Origin: Chlorobiota bacterium
Lineage (GTDB): Bacteria > Bacteroidota > Bacteroidia > Bacteroidales > VadinHA17
Reading direction: 5' to 3'
DNA: 48,367 bases
Assembly: GCA_013152085.1 (NCBI GenBank)
Contig: JAADHC010000042.1
Coordinates: forward strand, 1-48,367
Made by a program: the position numbers and the translations under genes. The notes beneath the pieces are model-generated. The model ran no database searches. It saw only the letters and a program-made list of their open reading frames with translations, and had not been told where the DNA came from. Within the stretch, counting starts at the first letter, position 1. Every line of letters starts with the position of its first letter. Shown here one piece after another: positions 32,773 to 41,766 of the stretch.

Positions 32773-35202
32773 ATGTCCACAGGCAGAAAAATCTTGCGTG
32801 TTTTTATTTACATTATTGTTCTCGGTATACTGGCCGGATGGATATTCGTACGTATCCTGTCCTATCGTGCCGTACCTGATTACAACCGTGATTTATCCGT
32901 TGCAAACCTTGAAGCGCCGGTACATGTTTACCGGGATAGTTTGGGCAACCCTCATATCTATGCAACAACGGAAAATGACCTGTACCGGGTAACCGGATAT
33001 CTCCAGGCTCAGGACCGGCTCTGGCAAATGGATTTACTCCGACGAGTTACTCAGGGACGATTGTCAGAAATTTTCGGTGCCGGCTTTGTAGATACAGACC
33101 TGCTGTTGCGTGCATTGAAAATTCCCGAAAAATCTGCCTGGCTACTGGATTCTCTTCCTGCCCCGGTGTTGGGAGCCCTGGAAGCCTATGCCGACGGTGT
33201 AAACCAGTATATTTCTGCCAATCTGAAAAAGTTGCCCCCTGAATTTGCTATTCTGGGGTACAAACCCGAGTTCTGGCAACCTGTAAATTCATTGAATCTT
33301 ATCGGTTATATGGCCTGGGATCTTTCCGGGGGGAATTATTCTGCCGAGGTTCTGTTGGAAAAAATCAGGCAAAAGACAGGAGAGGATGGAACCGCTTTGT
33401 TCCTTCCCGATTCAGGCAGATTTTATCAGGATGTGGTATACCCGCATTTTCCTGAGGATACTTTGCTGTTGTCATCTCTGAATAACCGTTTGTTTCGTGC
33501 CATGGATAAAATTAAGGATCTGGGAGTACAGATTTTTAGCGGAAGCAACAACTGGGCCGTAGCTCCGGAAAAATCAGCTTATAACCTGCCCATTATGGCC
33601 AATGATATGCACCTTGGGCTGGGTATGCCCGGCATCTGGTACCAGATACACGAGGTGGTGGAAGGAAAGGTCAATGTTACGGGAGTGTCTATTCCCGGAA
33701 ATCCGTTGATCGTAGCAGGGCATAATGAAGATATTGCATGGGGGATGACCAATCTGTATGTAGACGACATCGATTTGTTCAGGGAGAAAATAAAAGAGGA
33801 TGATTCAACAAAATATTATTATAATGGTGCCTGGCATAATATGGAAATCCGGAAGGAGCATATCCGTATAAAAGGAGGGGAAAGCGTTGATCGTATGCTT
33901 CGTTATACACGTCATGGGCCAATTATTTCCGGATTTAAGGGGATGAAGGAAGCCCTTTCGATGCAGTGGATCGGTTTTGATTACAGTAATGAACATCAGG
34001 CGATTTATCTGTTAAACCGGGCAAAGGACTGGAATGATTTTACTTCGGCTCTTCATTATTTCGGTTCAGTCAGTCAGAATTTCGTCTATGCCGACCGGAT
34101 GGGAAATATCGGGTTGTATGCTGCAGGGGGTGCTCCCGTCAGAAAAGGGTCGGGGGTAATGATCCGTCCCGGAGATACCAGCACGTATGATTGGAAGGGA
34201 CGCCTATCACTCGAAGAATTTCCCCACGCCTATGATCCTCCGGATCATCAGGTATCTTCTGCCAATAACCGGACGACAACACCGGATTATCCGGAATATA
34301 TCGGTACGTTCTTTGCACAGAACTATCGTATCGCAAGAATACGCCAGATGCTGAACAGTAAAGAAAAACTCGACCTTGATGATTTTATCAGGATGCAGGC
34401 AGATCAACATTCATTACTGGCCGAAATGATGGTTCCCATGATCCGGAAAGCCGTAGAACGATCGAAACTTCCTGCCAGCTATAAGGAAACCCTCTCTTTA
34501 TTTGACGGATGGACCGGGGATATGTCACGCGACCTGGCTGCACCATCTGTTTTTGAAGTTACCTATAATCAGTTTATCCTTGAAACCATCCGTGATGAGG
34601 CGGGAGAGGCCCTTTCCAGGGAGATCACAGGTAATTCTACACTTTCCCGGACTTTTACAGACAACCTGCTTCATAACTCTGATAATCCCTGGCTTGATGA
34701 TATTCGAACTACCGATAAGAAGGAAACCTTTGATGATATCCTTGCCAGGGCTTACCGCCAGGCGGTGGATTACCTTACTGACCGTTACGGTAAGAATCCC
34801 GGAAAATGGAAGTGGGGGGATATTCACCAGTTAACCCTTAAACATCCCCTTGGGAAAGTAAGCCTGCTGAACCGGATCTTTCATTTAAACGTTGGTCCCT
34901 TTGCTGTTGGTGGCAGTTTCCATACCGTTTGTCCGTACACTTATCCGCAGAACAATCCTTTCGTGATCAATCATGGGGCTTCACATCGCCACATTTTCAT
35001 CGCAGGGGACTGGGATAAAAGCCTTACTGTGATTCCTACCGGTGAGAGCGGTGTGCCGGCAAGCGATCATTATGGGGATCAGACTGTTTTATATACTGAA
35101 AACAGGTATCATCCGGATTATTTTTCGAAACCACTCATCGTGGAGCATGCAAAATATCATGCTGTTTTCTCTCCGGGAGAAAAAAAGACTGATGCTCAGT
35201 GA
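32773..35202 (+). CDS. Penicillin acylase family (N-terminal nucleophile) hydrolase, membrane anchored
   Basis: The 809-residue protein has a single N-terminal hydrophobic segment (about 8-27, VFIYIIVLGILAGWIFVRIL), more an anchor than a cleaved signal. Residues about 45-250 are the alpha subunit (VYRDSLGNPHIYATTENDLYRVTGYLQAQDRLWQMD). G257-S258 in SGSNNWAV is the self-cleavage site, and S258 becomes the catalytic N-terminal serine. PIMANDMHLGLGMPGIWYQ and the later SSANNRT carry further family signatures. Relatives hydrolyse beta-lactam side chains or N-acyl homoserine lactones, and the natural substrate cannot be chosen here. It acts on the periplasmic side. The last codons overlap the frr terminator. 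Confidence 0.92.
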   Translation: MSTGRKILRVFIYIIVLGILAGWIFVRILSYRAVPDYNRDLSVANLEAPVHVYRDSLGNPHIYATTENDLYRVTGYLQAQDRLWQMDLLRRVTQGRLSEIFGAGFVDTDLLLRALKIPEKSAWLLDSLPAPVLGALEAYADGVNQYISANLKKLPPEFAILGYKPEFWQPVNSLNLIGYMAWDLSGGNYSAEVLLEKIRQKTGEDGTALFLPDSGRFYQDVVYPHFPEDTLLLSSLNNRLFRAMDKIKDLGVQIFSGSNNWAVAPEKSAYNLPIMANDMHLGLGMPGIWYQIHEVVEGKVNVTGVSIPGNPLIVAGHNEDIAWGMTNLYVDDIDLFREKIKEDDSTKYYYNGAWHNMEIRKEHIRIKGGESVDRMLRYTRHGPIISGFKGMKEALSMQWIGFDYSNEHQAIYLLNRAKDWNDFTSALHYFGSVSQNFVYADRMGNIGLYAAGGAPVRKGSGVMIRPGDTSTYDWKGRLSLEEFPHAYDPPDHQVSSANNRTTTPDYPEYIGTFFAQNYRIARIRQMLNSKEKLDLDDFIRMQADQHSLLAEMMVPMIRKAVERSKLPASYKETLSLFDGWTGDMSRDLAAPSVFEVTYNQFILETIRDEAGEALSREITGNSTLSRTFTDNLLHNSDNPWLDDIRTTDKKETFDDILARAYRQAVDYLTDRYGKNPGKWKWGDIHQLTLKHPLGKVSLLNRIFHLNVGPFAVGGSFHTVCPYTYPQNNPFVINHGASHRHIFIAGDWDKSLTVIPTGESGVPASDHYGDQTVLYTENRYHPDYFSKPLIVEHAKYHAVFSPGEKKTDAQ

Positions 35203-35213
35203 ACATCAGTCTT
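35179..35213 (-). terminator. Terminator of frr, inside the 3' end of the acylase gene
   Basis: AAGACTGATG (35185-35194) pairs with CATCAGTCTT (35204-35213). Only the minus strand gives a T-run after the stem (TTTTTTT), so it serves frr. The stem spans the stop codon of the convergent acylase gene. Confidence 0.8.
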
Positions 35214-35237
35214 AAAGGTGTTTTAGGGATATAATGT

Positions 35238-35801
35238 TTAGATCGTCATGATGTCCTGTTCTTTCTTTTCGATCAGGTTATCCACTTTTCCGGAATATTC
35301 ATCGGTAAGCTTTTGCACTTCGTTCAGGGCTTCTTTTTCCGCATCTTCGGGGAGCCCTTCTTTCTGCATCCTTTTAATTTCGTCATTGGCCCATTTCCGG
35401 GCATTACGGATTCCGATCTTTGTGGTTTCCCCTTCGTTTTTGACCTGTTTTACAAGCTGATGTCTGCGTTCTTCGGTAAGCGGAGGGATATTGATCCTGA
35501 TCAGTTCGCCGTTATTGACCGGTGTCAGGCCGATATTGGCCGCAAGAATAGCCTTTTCGATGGGTTCGAGCATGTTTTTTTCCCACGGCTGTACGAGGAT
35601 GGATTTTGCGTCGGGTGTATTGATATTGGAAACCTGGTTCAACGGGGTTTTATTACCGTAATAATCGACAAAAATCCCATCAAGCATGGCAGGGGTAGCT
35701 TTACCTGCACGCATCTTTGACAGTTCATGCTCGAGATGGGAAAGAGACTGTTCCATCTTCTCACGGGTTTCTTCCAGATAAAGTTCTACTTCCTCTTCCA
35801 T
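35238..35801 (-). CDS. frr: Ribosome recycling factor
   Basis: RRF works with EF-G to split the ribosome from mRNA after termination. The 187-residue length is typical. Signatures are LSHLEHELSKMRAGKATPAMLDGIFVDYYG, then LNQVSNINTPDAKSILVQPWEKNMLEPIEKAI, then NIGLTPVNNGELIRINIPPLTEERR, and the C-terminal helical arm ending EQDIMTI. It follows pyrH at a 93-bp gap, in the common pyrH-frr order. A possible -7 box TATTTTTG (35836-35829, minus) in the gap could allow separate expression. Its terminator overlaps the acylase gene. Confidence 0.97.
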   Translation of the reverse strand: MEEEVELYLEETREKMEQSLSHLEHELSKMRAGKATPAMLDGIFVDYYGNKTPLNQVSNINTPDAKSILVQPWEKNMLEPIEKAILAANIGLTPVNNGELIRINIPPLTEERRHQLVKQVKNEGETTKIGIRNARKWANDEIKRMQKEGLPEDAEKEALNEVQKLTDEYSGKVDNLIEKKEQDIMTI

Positions 35802-35894
35802 AGCTTATGATTTCTGATAAACCATTAACAAAAATATAAAAAAATTGTTATGGTACGCGCAACGGTCATATTTTAACCGGCGATTTGACTTTTT

Positions 35895-36617
35895 TTAACG
35901 GTTCGTTCGCCGGTCATTATACACCAGTGTCCCCGTATCTCCATTTACTGCTTTCAGTAAATTTCCTTCAATGTTCATGTTAAAAACGATGACTGGCAGG
36001 TTATTTTCCCTGCACAGGGTAAATGCTGTTAAGTCCATAATTTTCAGTCCCTTTTGATAGGCTTCATCGAAGGTGAGTTTAGTATATTTTACGGCATCCG
36101 GATTTTTTTCGGGATCATCGTCATAGACTCCGTCCACACGGGTTCCTTTGAGGAGAACCTGAGCACCGGTTTCCAGTGCCCGCAGTGCTGCGGCGGTATC
36201 AGTGGTGAAAAACGGATTACCTGTTCCACCGGCAAAGAGAGCTACCTTTCCCGAATTCAGGGCTGTGATCACCTTTTCCTTGTTAAAACGCTCACCGATA
36301 CTTTCTACCGCCATGGCCGTAAAAAGACGGCAGGGAATATTTTTTTCGTTAAAAGCGGATTGGAGAGCAAGACCATTCATAATGGTTGCCAGCATGCCTA
36401 TCCTGTCACCGGTAACCCTGTCGATGGCATGGCTGGTCTCCTGAATGCCCCGGAAGAAATTTCCGCCACCAATAACAATTCCTGCCGATACCCCGGTTTT
36501 TACAAGTTCACCAACCTGTTTAACATAGGTAAGTAGCTGAGAAGGATCTATCCCGGCATGGAAATCGCCCTGGAGCGCTTCGCCGCTTAATTTTAACAGT
36601 ATCCTGCTATATTTCAT
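35895..36617 (-). CDS. pyrH: Uridylate kinase
   Basis: UMP kinase makes UDP from UMP with ATP, in the cytosol. I start it at the ATG at 36617 (240 residues); a TTG nine bases upstream is in frame but unlikely. The amino-acid kinase fold is shown by MKYSRILLKLSGEAL, VIGGGNFFRG, DRVTGDRIGMLATIMNGLAL, FAGGTGNPFFTTDTAAALRA and LLKGTRVDGVYDDDP. Length and motifs are those of a hexameric bacterial PyrH. It lies between the tsf terminator and frr, in the usual tsf-pyrH-frr neighbourhood. Confidence 0.97.
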   Translation of the reverse strand: MKYSRILLKLSGEALQGDFHAGIDPSQLLTYVKQVGELVKTGVSAGIVIGGGNFFRGIQETSHAIDRVTGDRIGMLATIMNGLALQSAFNEKNIPCRLFTAMAVESIGERFNKEKVITALNSGKVALFAGGTGNPFFTTDTAAALRALETGAQVLLKGTRVDGVYDDDPEKNPDAVKYTKLTFDEAYQKGLKIMDLTAFTLCRENNLPVIVFNMNIEGNLLKAVNGDTGTLVYNDRRTNR

Positions 36618-36668
36618 CCGTTGCAATTTGTATTTCAGGAACGAAAGTAAAAAAATCTGCGGAGAAGA

Positions 36669-36708
36669 AAAGAAAAAGCCGTCCCCAAATGAAGACGGCT
36701 TTTCTATT
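36669..36708 (-). terminator. Terminator after tsf
   Basis: AAAAGCCGTC (36674-36683) pairs with GACGGCTTTT (36694-36703), a perfect 10-bp stem with a 10-nt loop. The minus strand continues into a T-rich tract. It ends the rplM-rpsI-rpsB-tsf unit before pyrH. Confidence 0.9.
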
Positions 36709-36727
36709 TATACTATACTGTTCGGTT

Positions 36728-37558
36728 CTAAACCGAGAGTGTAAATCTTACAAACCCCGTCACTTTCAGTTCGGGATCATAATTTTTCAGGTAGGTGCGG
36801 ATATTGATCTTACTGTCTTTGATAAAATCCTGGTTCAGCAATGTCGATTCCCTGAAAAACTTCTGAAGTTTTCCTTCGGCAATTTTGTCCAGGATTTGCT
36901 CGGGTTTCCCTTCACGCCTGGCTTGTTCCCGACCGATTTCTTTTTCCTTTTCAATCACATCGGCAGGAACATTTTCTTTGTCAACGGCTACTGGATTCAT
37001 GGCAGCTACCTGCATAGAGACATCTTTGGCTACCTGCAATTCAATACCCTCCTTGTTAAACCCGACCATTGCAGCCAGTTTATTTCCCGGGTGGATGTAG
37101 GTCTGGATGTAAGGAGCTTCCAGGGATTCAAAGTAAGAAAGGTCCAGCTTCTCTCCGATAACCCCAATCTGTTCTGTTACTTCTTCCTCTACCGTATTGT
37201 CATTGATTTTCAGTGTTTTCAGGGCATCCAGCGAAGCGGGTTTCTGATCGATAGCCAGTTGCAGGATCTTCCCGGCAAACTGAACAAATTGTTCGTTCTT
37301 TGCCACGAAGTCGGTTTCGCAGTTCAGTACAATCATAGCCCCGTATGTTTTATTATCGGTAGTTCCGGCAAGAACCACGCCTTCACTGGCTTCACGGTCG
37401 GCCCGTTTATTGGCAACGGCCTGTCCTTTTTTACGGATAATTTCAATTGCTTTATCAAAATTGCCGTCCGATTCCTGGAGCGCCTTTTTGCAATCCATCA
37501 TACCGGCACCGGTAATTTTTCTGAGTTTGCTGACATCAGCGGCTGTTATATTTACCAT
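36728..37558 (-). CDS. tsf: Elongation factor Ts
   Basis: EF-Ts recycles EF-Tu by exchanging GDP. The 276-residue protein has the N-terminal UBA-like domain (ITAADVSKLRKITGAGMMDCKKAL), the signature IEIIRKKGQ, and the core (MIVLNCETDFVAKNEQF, with TDFVA contacting EF-Tu). A second core half follows (YIHPGNKLAAMVGF, VAAMNPVAVDKENVP, then LLNQDFI). It follows rpsB after a 51-bp gap and is the last gene of the ribosomal unit, followed by a strong terminator. Confidence 0.97.
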   Translation of the reverse strand: MVNITAADVSKLRKITGAGMMDCKKALQESDGNFDKAIEIIRKKGQAVANKRADREASEGVVLAGTTDNKTYGAMIVLNCETDFVAKNEQFVQFAGKILQLAIDQKPASLDALKTLKINDNTVEEEVTEQIGVIGEKLDLSYFESLEAPYIQTYIHPGNKLAAMVGFNKEGIELQVAKDVSMQVAAMNPVAVDKENVPADVIEKEKEIGREQARREGKPEQILDKIAEGKLQKFFRESTLLNQDFIKDSKINIRTYLKNYDPELKVTGFVRFTLSV

Positions 37559-37609
37559 TGTCGTAAATTAATGATTTGATAATTAACCAAGATTAGTTAA
37601 AAAGAGGAA

Positions 37610-38575
37610 TTATTTTTCATCTTTTTCAGAAGCAACCTCTTCTATCGCGGGTTCTTCGGCACTTTCTTCCACCGGTTTAGCAGAAGCTTCGGGCTTGGGA
37701 GCAGCCGGTTTTTTTGTTGCTGTTGATTTCCGTGCGCCGGATTTTTTAGGAGCAGATACTTTATCTCCGGAAGTTTCTTTTTTGGCTTCGGTTTCTTTTT
37801 CAGCTTTTGCTTCTGTTTTCTCCGCTGCTTTCTCTGCAGCTTTTACTTTGGCTTTTTCCCTGGATTCAGCTTCTTTTTCTTTTTCCATCTTACGTTCTTC
37901 CAGGCCTTCCTCGATTGCACTTGCGATAACGTCAATGATCAGTTCGATAGATTTTGCCGCATCATCGTTAGCCGGGATCGGGAAATTGATATTGGTGGGA
38001 TCAGAGTTCGTGTCCACCATGGCAATAACAGGAATGTCGAGACGTTTTGCTTCACGAACGGAAATGTATTCTTTCAACACGTCAACGATAAAAAGCGCAG
38101 CCGGAAGACGGTTCATGTCGGAGATACTACCCAGGTTTTTCTCAAGTTTGGTACGCTGGCGCATCACCTGTAGCCGTTCACGTTTCGACATATTGTTAAA
38201 TGTGCCGTCCGTAGCCATTTTATCAATGGCAGACATTTTTTTTATGGCTTTCCGGATAGTAGGAAAGTTGGTCAACATACCACCGGGCCATCTTTCCGTA
38301 ACATAAGGCATGCCTGTTTGTTTAATTCTTTCTGCCACAATATCCTTGGCTTGTTTCTTTGTGGCAACAAACAGGATCCGCCGTCCGGATTTTGCGATCT
38401 GTTTCACTGCCGTACTTGCTTCATCAAGCCTGACCAGTGTTTTTTCCAGATCGATAATATGGATCCCGTTTTTTTCCATGAAGATATAGGGAGCCATTTT
38501 GGGATTCCATTTTCTTTTCAGGTGGCCGAAATGAACACCGGCCTCGAGTAATTCCTTAAAGGTAACTTTTCGCAT
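37610..38575 (-). CDS. rpsB: Small ribosomal subunit protein uS2 with long C-terminal tail
   Basis: I start it at the ATG at 38575 (321 residues), where the family begins (MRKVTFKELLEAGVHFGHLKRKWNPKMAPYIF). The core continues with IIDLEKTLVRLDEA, RILFVATKKQAKDIV, ERWPGGMLTNFPTIRK, LPAALFIVDV and PVIAMVDTNSDPTNINFPIPAND. The core ends near residue 225. The remaining 95 or so residues are low in complexity, made of Lys, Ala, Glu, Pro and Ser (KAEKETEAKKETS, TKKPAAPKPEASAKP). Such tails occur in several phyla; the tail is probably disordered. It is in the rplM-rpsI-rpsB-tsf unit, 97 bp after rpsI. Confidence 0.96.
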   Translation of the reverse strand: MRKVTFKELLEAGVHFGHLKRKWNPKMAPYIFMEKNGIHIIDLEKTLVRLDEASTAVKQIAKSGRRILFVATKKQAKDIVAERIKQTGMPYVTERWPGGMLTNFPTIRKAIKKMSAIDKMATDGTFNNMSKRERLQVMRQRTKLEKNLGSISDMNRLPAALFIVDVLKEYISVREAKRLDIPVIAMVDTNSDPTNINFPIPANDDAAKSIELIIDVIASAIEEGLEERKMEKEKEAESREKAKVKAAEKAAEKTEAKAEKETEAKKETSGDKVSAPKKSGARKSTATKKPAAPKPEASAKPVEESAEEPAIEEVASEKDEK

Positions 38576-38672
38576 TTTCCACTTTTTATGTTTACATTCT
38601 GTATGAATCAATTTCCAGGTAGTTCCGGCTGAAGTCCTGAAAATTTAGATACTAAACAACCATCTCAACTCA

Positions 38673-39059
38673 CTAACGTTTGCTGAACTGGAATCTCTTC
38701 CGTGCTTTGGGCTGTCCGGGTTTTTTCCTTTCAACCTCACGCGGATCCCTGGTAAGAAATCCCTGTGCACGGAGTGCTGGTTTGGATTCCGGATCGATTT
38801 TTACCAGAGCACGGGCAATGGCCAGCCGTAACGCTTCGGCCTGTCCTTTGTATCCGCCTCCATCGAGATTTACCCGGATGTCATATTTTTTTTCAGCTTC
38901 GAAAAGATTCAAAGGCTGCTTGACAACATATTGCAGCAGCTTTGAAGGGAAGTAATTTTCTAAAGGCCTGTGATTGATCGTGATATTCCCTTTACCTTCG
39001 CTTACAAAGACTCGGGCGATAGCGGCTTTCCTGCGGCCTAAGGCATTAATCATTTCCAT
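38673..39059 (-). CDS. rpsI: Small ribosomal subunit protein uS9
   Basis: The 128-residue protein has the normal uS9 layout: NALGRRKAAIARVFVSEGKGNITINHRPLENYF at the N-terminus, DIRVNLDGGGYKGQAEALRLAIARALV in the middle, and the basic C-terminal tail KKPGQPKARKRFQFSKR that reaches the P-site tRNA. Two ATGs (39059 and 39053) are possible starts; I give the first. It starts 5 bp after the rplM stop, so the two are translated together. Confidence 0.97.
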   Translation of the reverse strand: MEMINALGRRKAAIARVFVSEGKGNITINHRPLENYFPSKLLQYVVKQPLNLFEAEKKYDIRVNLDGGGYKGQAEALRLAIARALVKIDPESKPALRAQGFLTRDPREVERKKPGQPKARKRFQFSKR

Positions 39060-39064
39060 TGCTT

Positions 39065-39520
39065 CTATTTAATTTTTTCTAAATCGGTTTGCTTTGGTTT
39101 TTGGGCTTCGTGCGGATGTGTTTCACCGGTATAGACATACAGGTTACGGAAAAGTTCGCGTCCCAGCCTGTTTTTCGGGAGCATTCCTCTCACTGCTCTC
39201 TCAATGATGGCTTCCGGTTTTTTCTTAAGAAGATCTTCCGGATGATCTATGCGTTGTCCACCCGGATATCCGGTGTGACGAAAATACCTTTTATCGCTCC
39301 ATTTGTTGCCGGTAAGTTTTATCTTTTCAGCATTGATAATGATAACATTATCGCCGCAATCCACGTGTGGTGTGAAATCAGGTTTATGTTTTCCCCTGAG
39401 GATTATGGCCACTTTGGAGGTAAGCCTTCCCAAAATCTGGTCCCTGGCATCAACAAGAACCCATTCTTTCTGAACCGTCTGCTTATTTGCCGATTTGGTT
39501 TTGTAGCTGAGTGTATTCAC
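39065..39520 (-). CDS. rplM: Large ribosomal subunit protein uL13, GTG start
   Basis: I start it at the GTG at 39520 (151 residues), because the following residues NTLSYKTKSANK match the N-terminus usual in Bacteroidota uL13. The frame is open up to an ATG at 39586, but that would overlap the promoter. Motifs are EWVLVDARDQILGRLTSKVAIILRGKHKP, FTPHVDCGDNVIIINAEKI, YFRHTGYPGG, and AVRGMLPKNRLGRELFRNLYVYTGETHPHEAQ. It is the first gene of the rplM-rpsI-rpsB-tsf unit. Confidence 0.95.
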   Translation of the reverse strand: MNTLSYKTKSANKQTVQKEWVLVDARDQILGRLTSKVAIILRGKHKPDFTPHVDCGDNVIIINAEKIKLTGNKWSDKRYFRHTGYPGGQRIDHPEDLLKKKPEAIIERAVRGMLPKNRLGRELFRNLYVYTGETHPHEAQKPKQTDLEKIK

Positions 39521-39582
39521 TGTTCCCCGTAATTTATTAATTAACACATAAAAACAGGCGCTTCGGCCGATTTTTGTGGAGT

Positions 39583-39613
39583 GCAAAAATACAAATCTTT
39601 TTCATTTTACAAG
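39583..39613 (-). promoter_or_regulatory. Promoter of the rplM-rpsI-rpsB-tsf unit
   Basis: On the minus strand TATTTTTGC (39591-39583) matches the -7 consensus. CTTG (39613-39610) stands 18 bp upstream in the -33 place. It lies about 63 bp before the GTG start of rplM. Confidence 0.65.
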
Positions 39614-39703
39614 AAAAATCTACCATTTATTTTCCGGCGTGTTTTGTCTGTGTAAAAGGGATTCCGGCAGTTATCTTTCCCAAAAAATGTGCAAATTTGC
39701 AGA

Positions 39704-41308
39704 ATGCCGTTGTTTAAGCACCATATCCTTAACCACAGGAATCTCTACCTTGCCGGGCTTGCTGTGATTCTGGTGTCGTTACCTCTCTCACCGTTCGGAG
39801 TTAGTTTTGGAACCTTTTTTATAGCCGGGAACTGGATTCTGGAAGGGGATTTCACCGGAAAGATGAGAATGCTCAGGAAGCAAAAAGGATTGCTTGTTTT
39901 TATGTCGGCTTATCTGTTGTGGGTTGCCGGCTTATGGAATACGGAAAACTTCAGCTATGCTTTTCACGACCTGAAGATAAAGGCCCCTTTACTCGTCATC
40001 CCTTTAATTATGGGATCAACAGCCGCCATAAAGGAGCGGGAGTTCAGGTTTCTTTCCGTGCTTTATCTTCTGGCACTCTGGGCAGCTGTAATTGCCGGTT
40101 TCATGAAAAAGGCCGGAATCGGTTTTTCTCCGGCAACAGATGTCCGGGAGATGGGCGTTTTTATCTCACATATCCGGCTAGCCCTGATGATCGGTGTTGG
40201 GATCCTGCTGGCATATGAACTTAGCCAAAGCAGTGAACATAAAGGCCGCTATGTATTCAGTCTCATTTCCATACTTCTGTTTGTTGTTTTTCTGGTAGTG
40301 TTGCAATCCATGACCGGTATTTTTGTGCTGGTGACACTCTTTTTTACCTTTTTTGTTTATTATATCATCAGGCTGCAAAATAATATGCTAAAATATTTTC
40401 TGTCGGTTTTACTCGTAATGATCGTCCTGCTGGGGATTGCCTGGATTTCAAACGCAAACCGGAAATTTTATACTGTCGAACCGCTCGAACAGGAAAATGT
40501 GGATTCGGTGACGGCCGGAGGGAATCCCTATTCCCATAATTTTTCCACAAAAGAGTGGGAAAACGGGCATTATACATGGATTTGTGTTTGTGACAAAGAG
40601 TTGCGGCAGGAATGGAACCGGGTAAGCAACCTGGATTATGACAGCCTGGACAGGAAAGGTAACAAAATCAAATATACCCTGATCAGGTATCTTACTTCAA
40701 AGGGGTTGCGAAAAGATTCTGCTGCCGTAAACCAATTGTCACCGGAGGATATTCAGGCGATTGAGTCAGGTGTTGCCAATGTAATTTATACCAAAACCTT
40801 TTCACCTTATACCTATTATTATAAATGGTTATGGGAACTCAACCGGTATCGTGAGACCGGAGATCCCTCCGGGCATTCGATGGTACAGCGTCTGGTGTAT
40901 CAGAAAACCGGATGGGAAATTGCCCGGGATCATTTCTTTACCGGGGTGGGAACCGGGGATGTTCAGGATTCTTTCGACCGGTATTATGAAAAATCAGACA
41001 TCCCGCTTGCCGGAGCGTGGAGATTGCGTGCACATAATCAATATCTTACCTGCCTGATCACCTTTGGGATTTTCGGATTACTCTGGTTTCTTTTTTCCTT
41101 TTATGGTCCATGGCTGATGTCGAAAAGAAATAATCTTGCTGCAGTGGGATTTATGTTATTAGCCGGTTTTTCGATGTTATGGGAGGATACACTCGAAACA
41201 CAGGCAGGTGTTTATTTTATGGTATTTTTTTATGTTTTCATCATCTTTGCATGGAAACCGGAAAACCAAGAATCAGCAGATCATGAGAGAAATAAAGGAG
41301 GACAGTGA
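39704..41308 (+). CDS. O-antigen ligase-like polytopic membrane protein
   Basis: From the ATG at 39704 the protein has 534 residues; a GTG at 39689 is a weaker start. It has about eleven hydrophobic spans: a first set up to about residue 255, then a large soluble loop (about 260-430), then a final set to about residue 520. The loop ends with VYQKTGWEIARDHFFTGVGTGDVQDSF and RLRAHNQYLTCLITFGIFGLLWF. The GxGxG/H-N-x-(Y/F) pattern with an arginine and histidine is characteristic of the Wzy/WaaL-type ligase family. These enzymes join lipid-linked glycans or other polymers to acceptors on the periplasmic face. The acceptor is not visible. The next gene overlaps its end by 26 bp. Confidence 0.8.
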   Translation: MPLFKHHILNHRNLYLAGLAVILVSLPLSPFGVSFGTFFIAGNWILEGDFTGKMRMLRKQKGLLVFMSAYLLWVAGLWNTENFSYAFHDLKIKAPLLVIPLIMGSTAAIKEREFRFLSVLYLLALWAAVIAGFMKKAGIGFSPATDVREMGVFISHIRLALMIGVGILLAYELSQSSEHKGRYVFSLISILLFVVFLVVLQSMTGIFVLVTLFFTFFVYYIIRLQNNMLKYFLSVLLVMIVLLGIAWISNANRKFYTVEPLEQENVDSVTAGGNPYSHNFSTKEWENGHYTWICVCDKELRQEWNRVSNLDYDSLDRKGNKIKYTLIRYLTSKGLRKDSAAVNQLSPEDIQAIESGVANVIYTKTFSPYTYYYKWLWELNRYRETGDPSGHSMVQRLVYQKTGWEIARDHFFTGVGTGDVQDSFDRYYEKSDIPLAGAWRLRAHNQYLTCLITFGIFGLLWFLFSFYGPWLMSKRNNLAAVGFMLLAGFSMLWEDTLETQAGVYFMVFFYVFIIFAWKPENQESADHERNKGGQ

Positions 41309-41762
41309 ATTTCTTAAAAAGGCCGTCTCAGAGGCTGTTGAAGGTGCAACAAATAATGGCGGGCCTTTTGGTGCTGTGCTGGTTTATAAAGGGAAAATCA
41401 TTGCCCGCAGCCACAATACGGTAACCCAGGAACATGATCCCACAGCACATGCCGAGATCAATGTGATCCGCAAAGCTGCGTCCATTTTACAAACCCACGA
41501 CCTCTCCGGAGCGGTGTTGTACACCTCCTGTGAACCTTGTCCGATGTGTCTGGCCGCCACATACTGGGCTCATATTGACAAGGTAGTTTATGCTTCTACC
41601 CGCAGGGATGCTGCCAAAGCGGGCTTCCTGGACGATGAGATCTACAATGAGCTTGCAAGACCCCCGGAACAGCGTCGGATTGAACATATCCGTATGGAAA
41701 TTCCGGGACATGATGAACCATTCACAGAATGGACAAAGAATAACAGGAAGACACCTTATTAA
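41283..41762 (+). CDS. guaD: Nucleoside deaminase, guanine deaminase-like
   Basis: I start it at the ATG at 41283 (159 residues), just inside the end of the ligase gene. The zinc site of the cytidine-deaminase fold is complete: HAEI (H56, E58) and PCPMC (C86, C89). GGPFGAVLV, DPTAHAE, TSCEPCPMCLAATYW and the AGFLDDEIYNEL segment near residue 120-131 match Bacillus GuaD better than tRNA adenosine deaminase TadA. GuaD deaminates guanine to xanthine. A different nucleobase or nucleoside substrate is possible. The next gene starts 5 bp downstream. Confidence 0.87.
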   Translation: MREIKEDSEFLKKAVSEAVEGATNNGGPFGAVLVYKGKIIARSHNTVTQEHDPTAHAEINVIRKAASILQTHDLSGAVLYTSCEPCPMCLAATYWAHIDKVVYASTRRDAAKAGFLDDEIYNELARPPEQRRIEHIRMEIPGHDEPFTEWTKNNRKTPY

Positions 41763-41766
41763 TATC

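Noticed and set aside
36689-37579. A 296-residue plus-strand frame covering tsf
   Set aside because: It is antisense to a clear EF-Ts gene and begins inside the tsf terminator.
37695-38306. A plus-strand frame rich in Ala, Phe and Ser opposite rpsB
   Set aside because: It mirrors the low-complexity tail of uS2 and has no independent support.
39521-39586. ATG start of rplM at 39586
   Set aside because: That codon overlaps the TATTTTTGC promoter box; the GTG at 39520 begins the conserved uL13 sequence.
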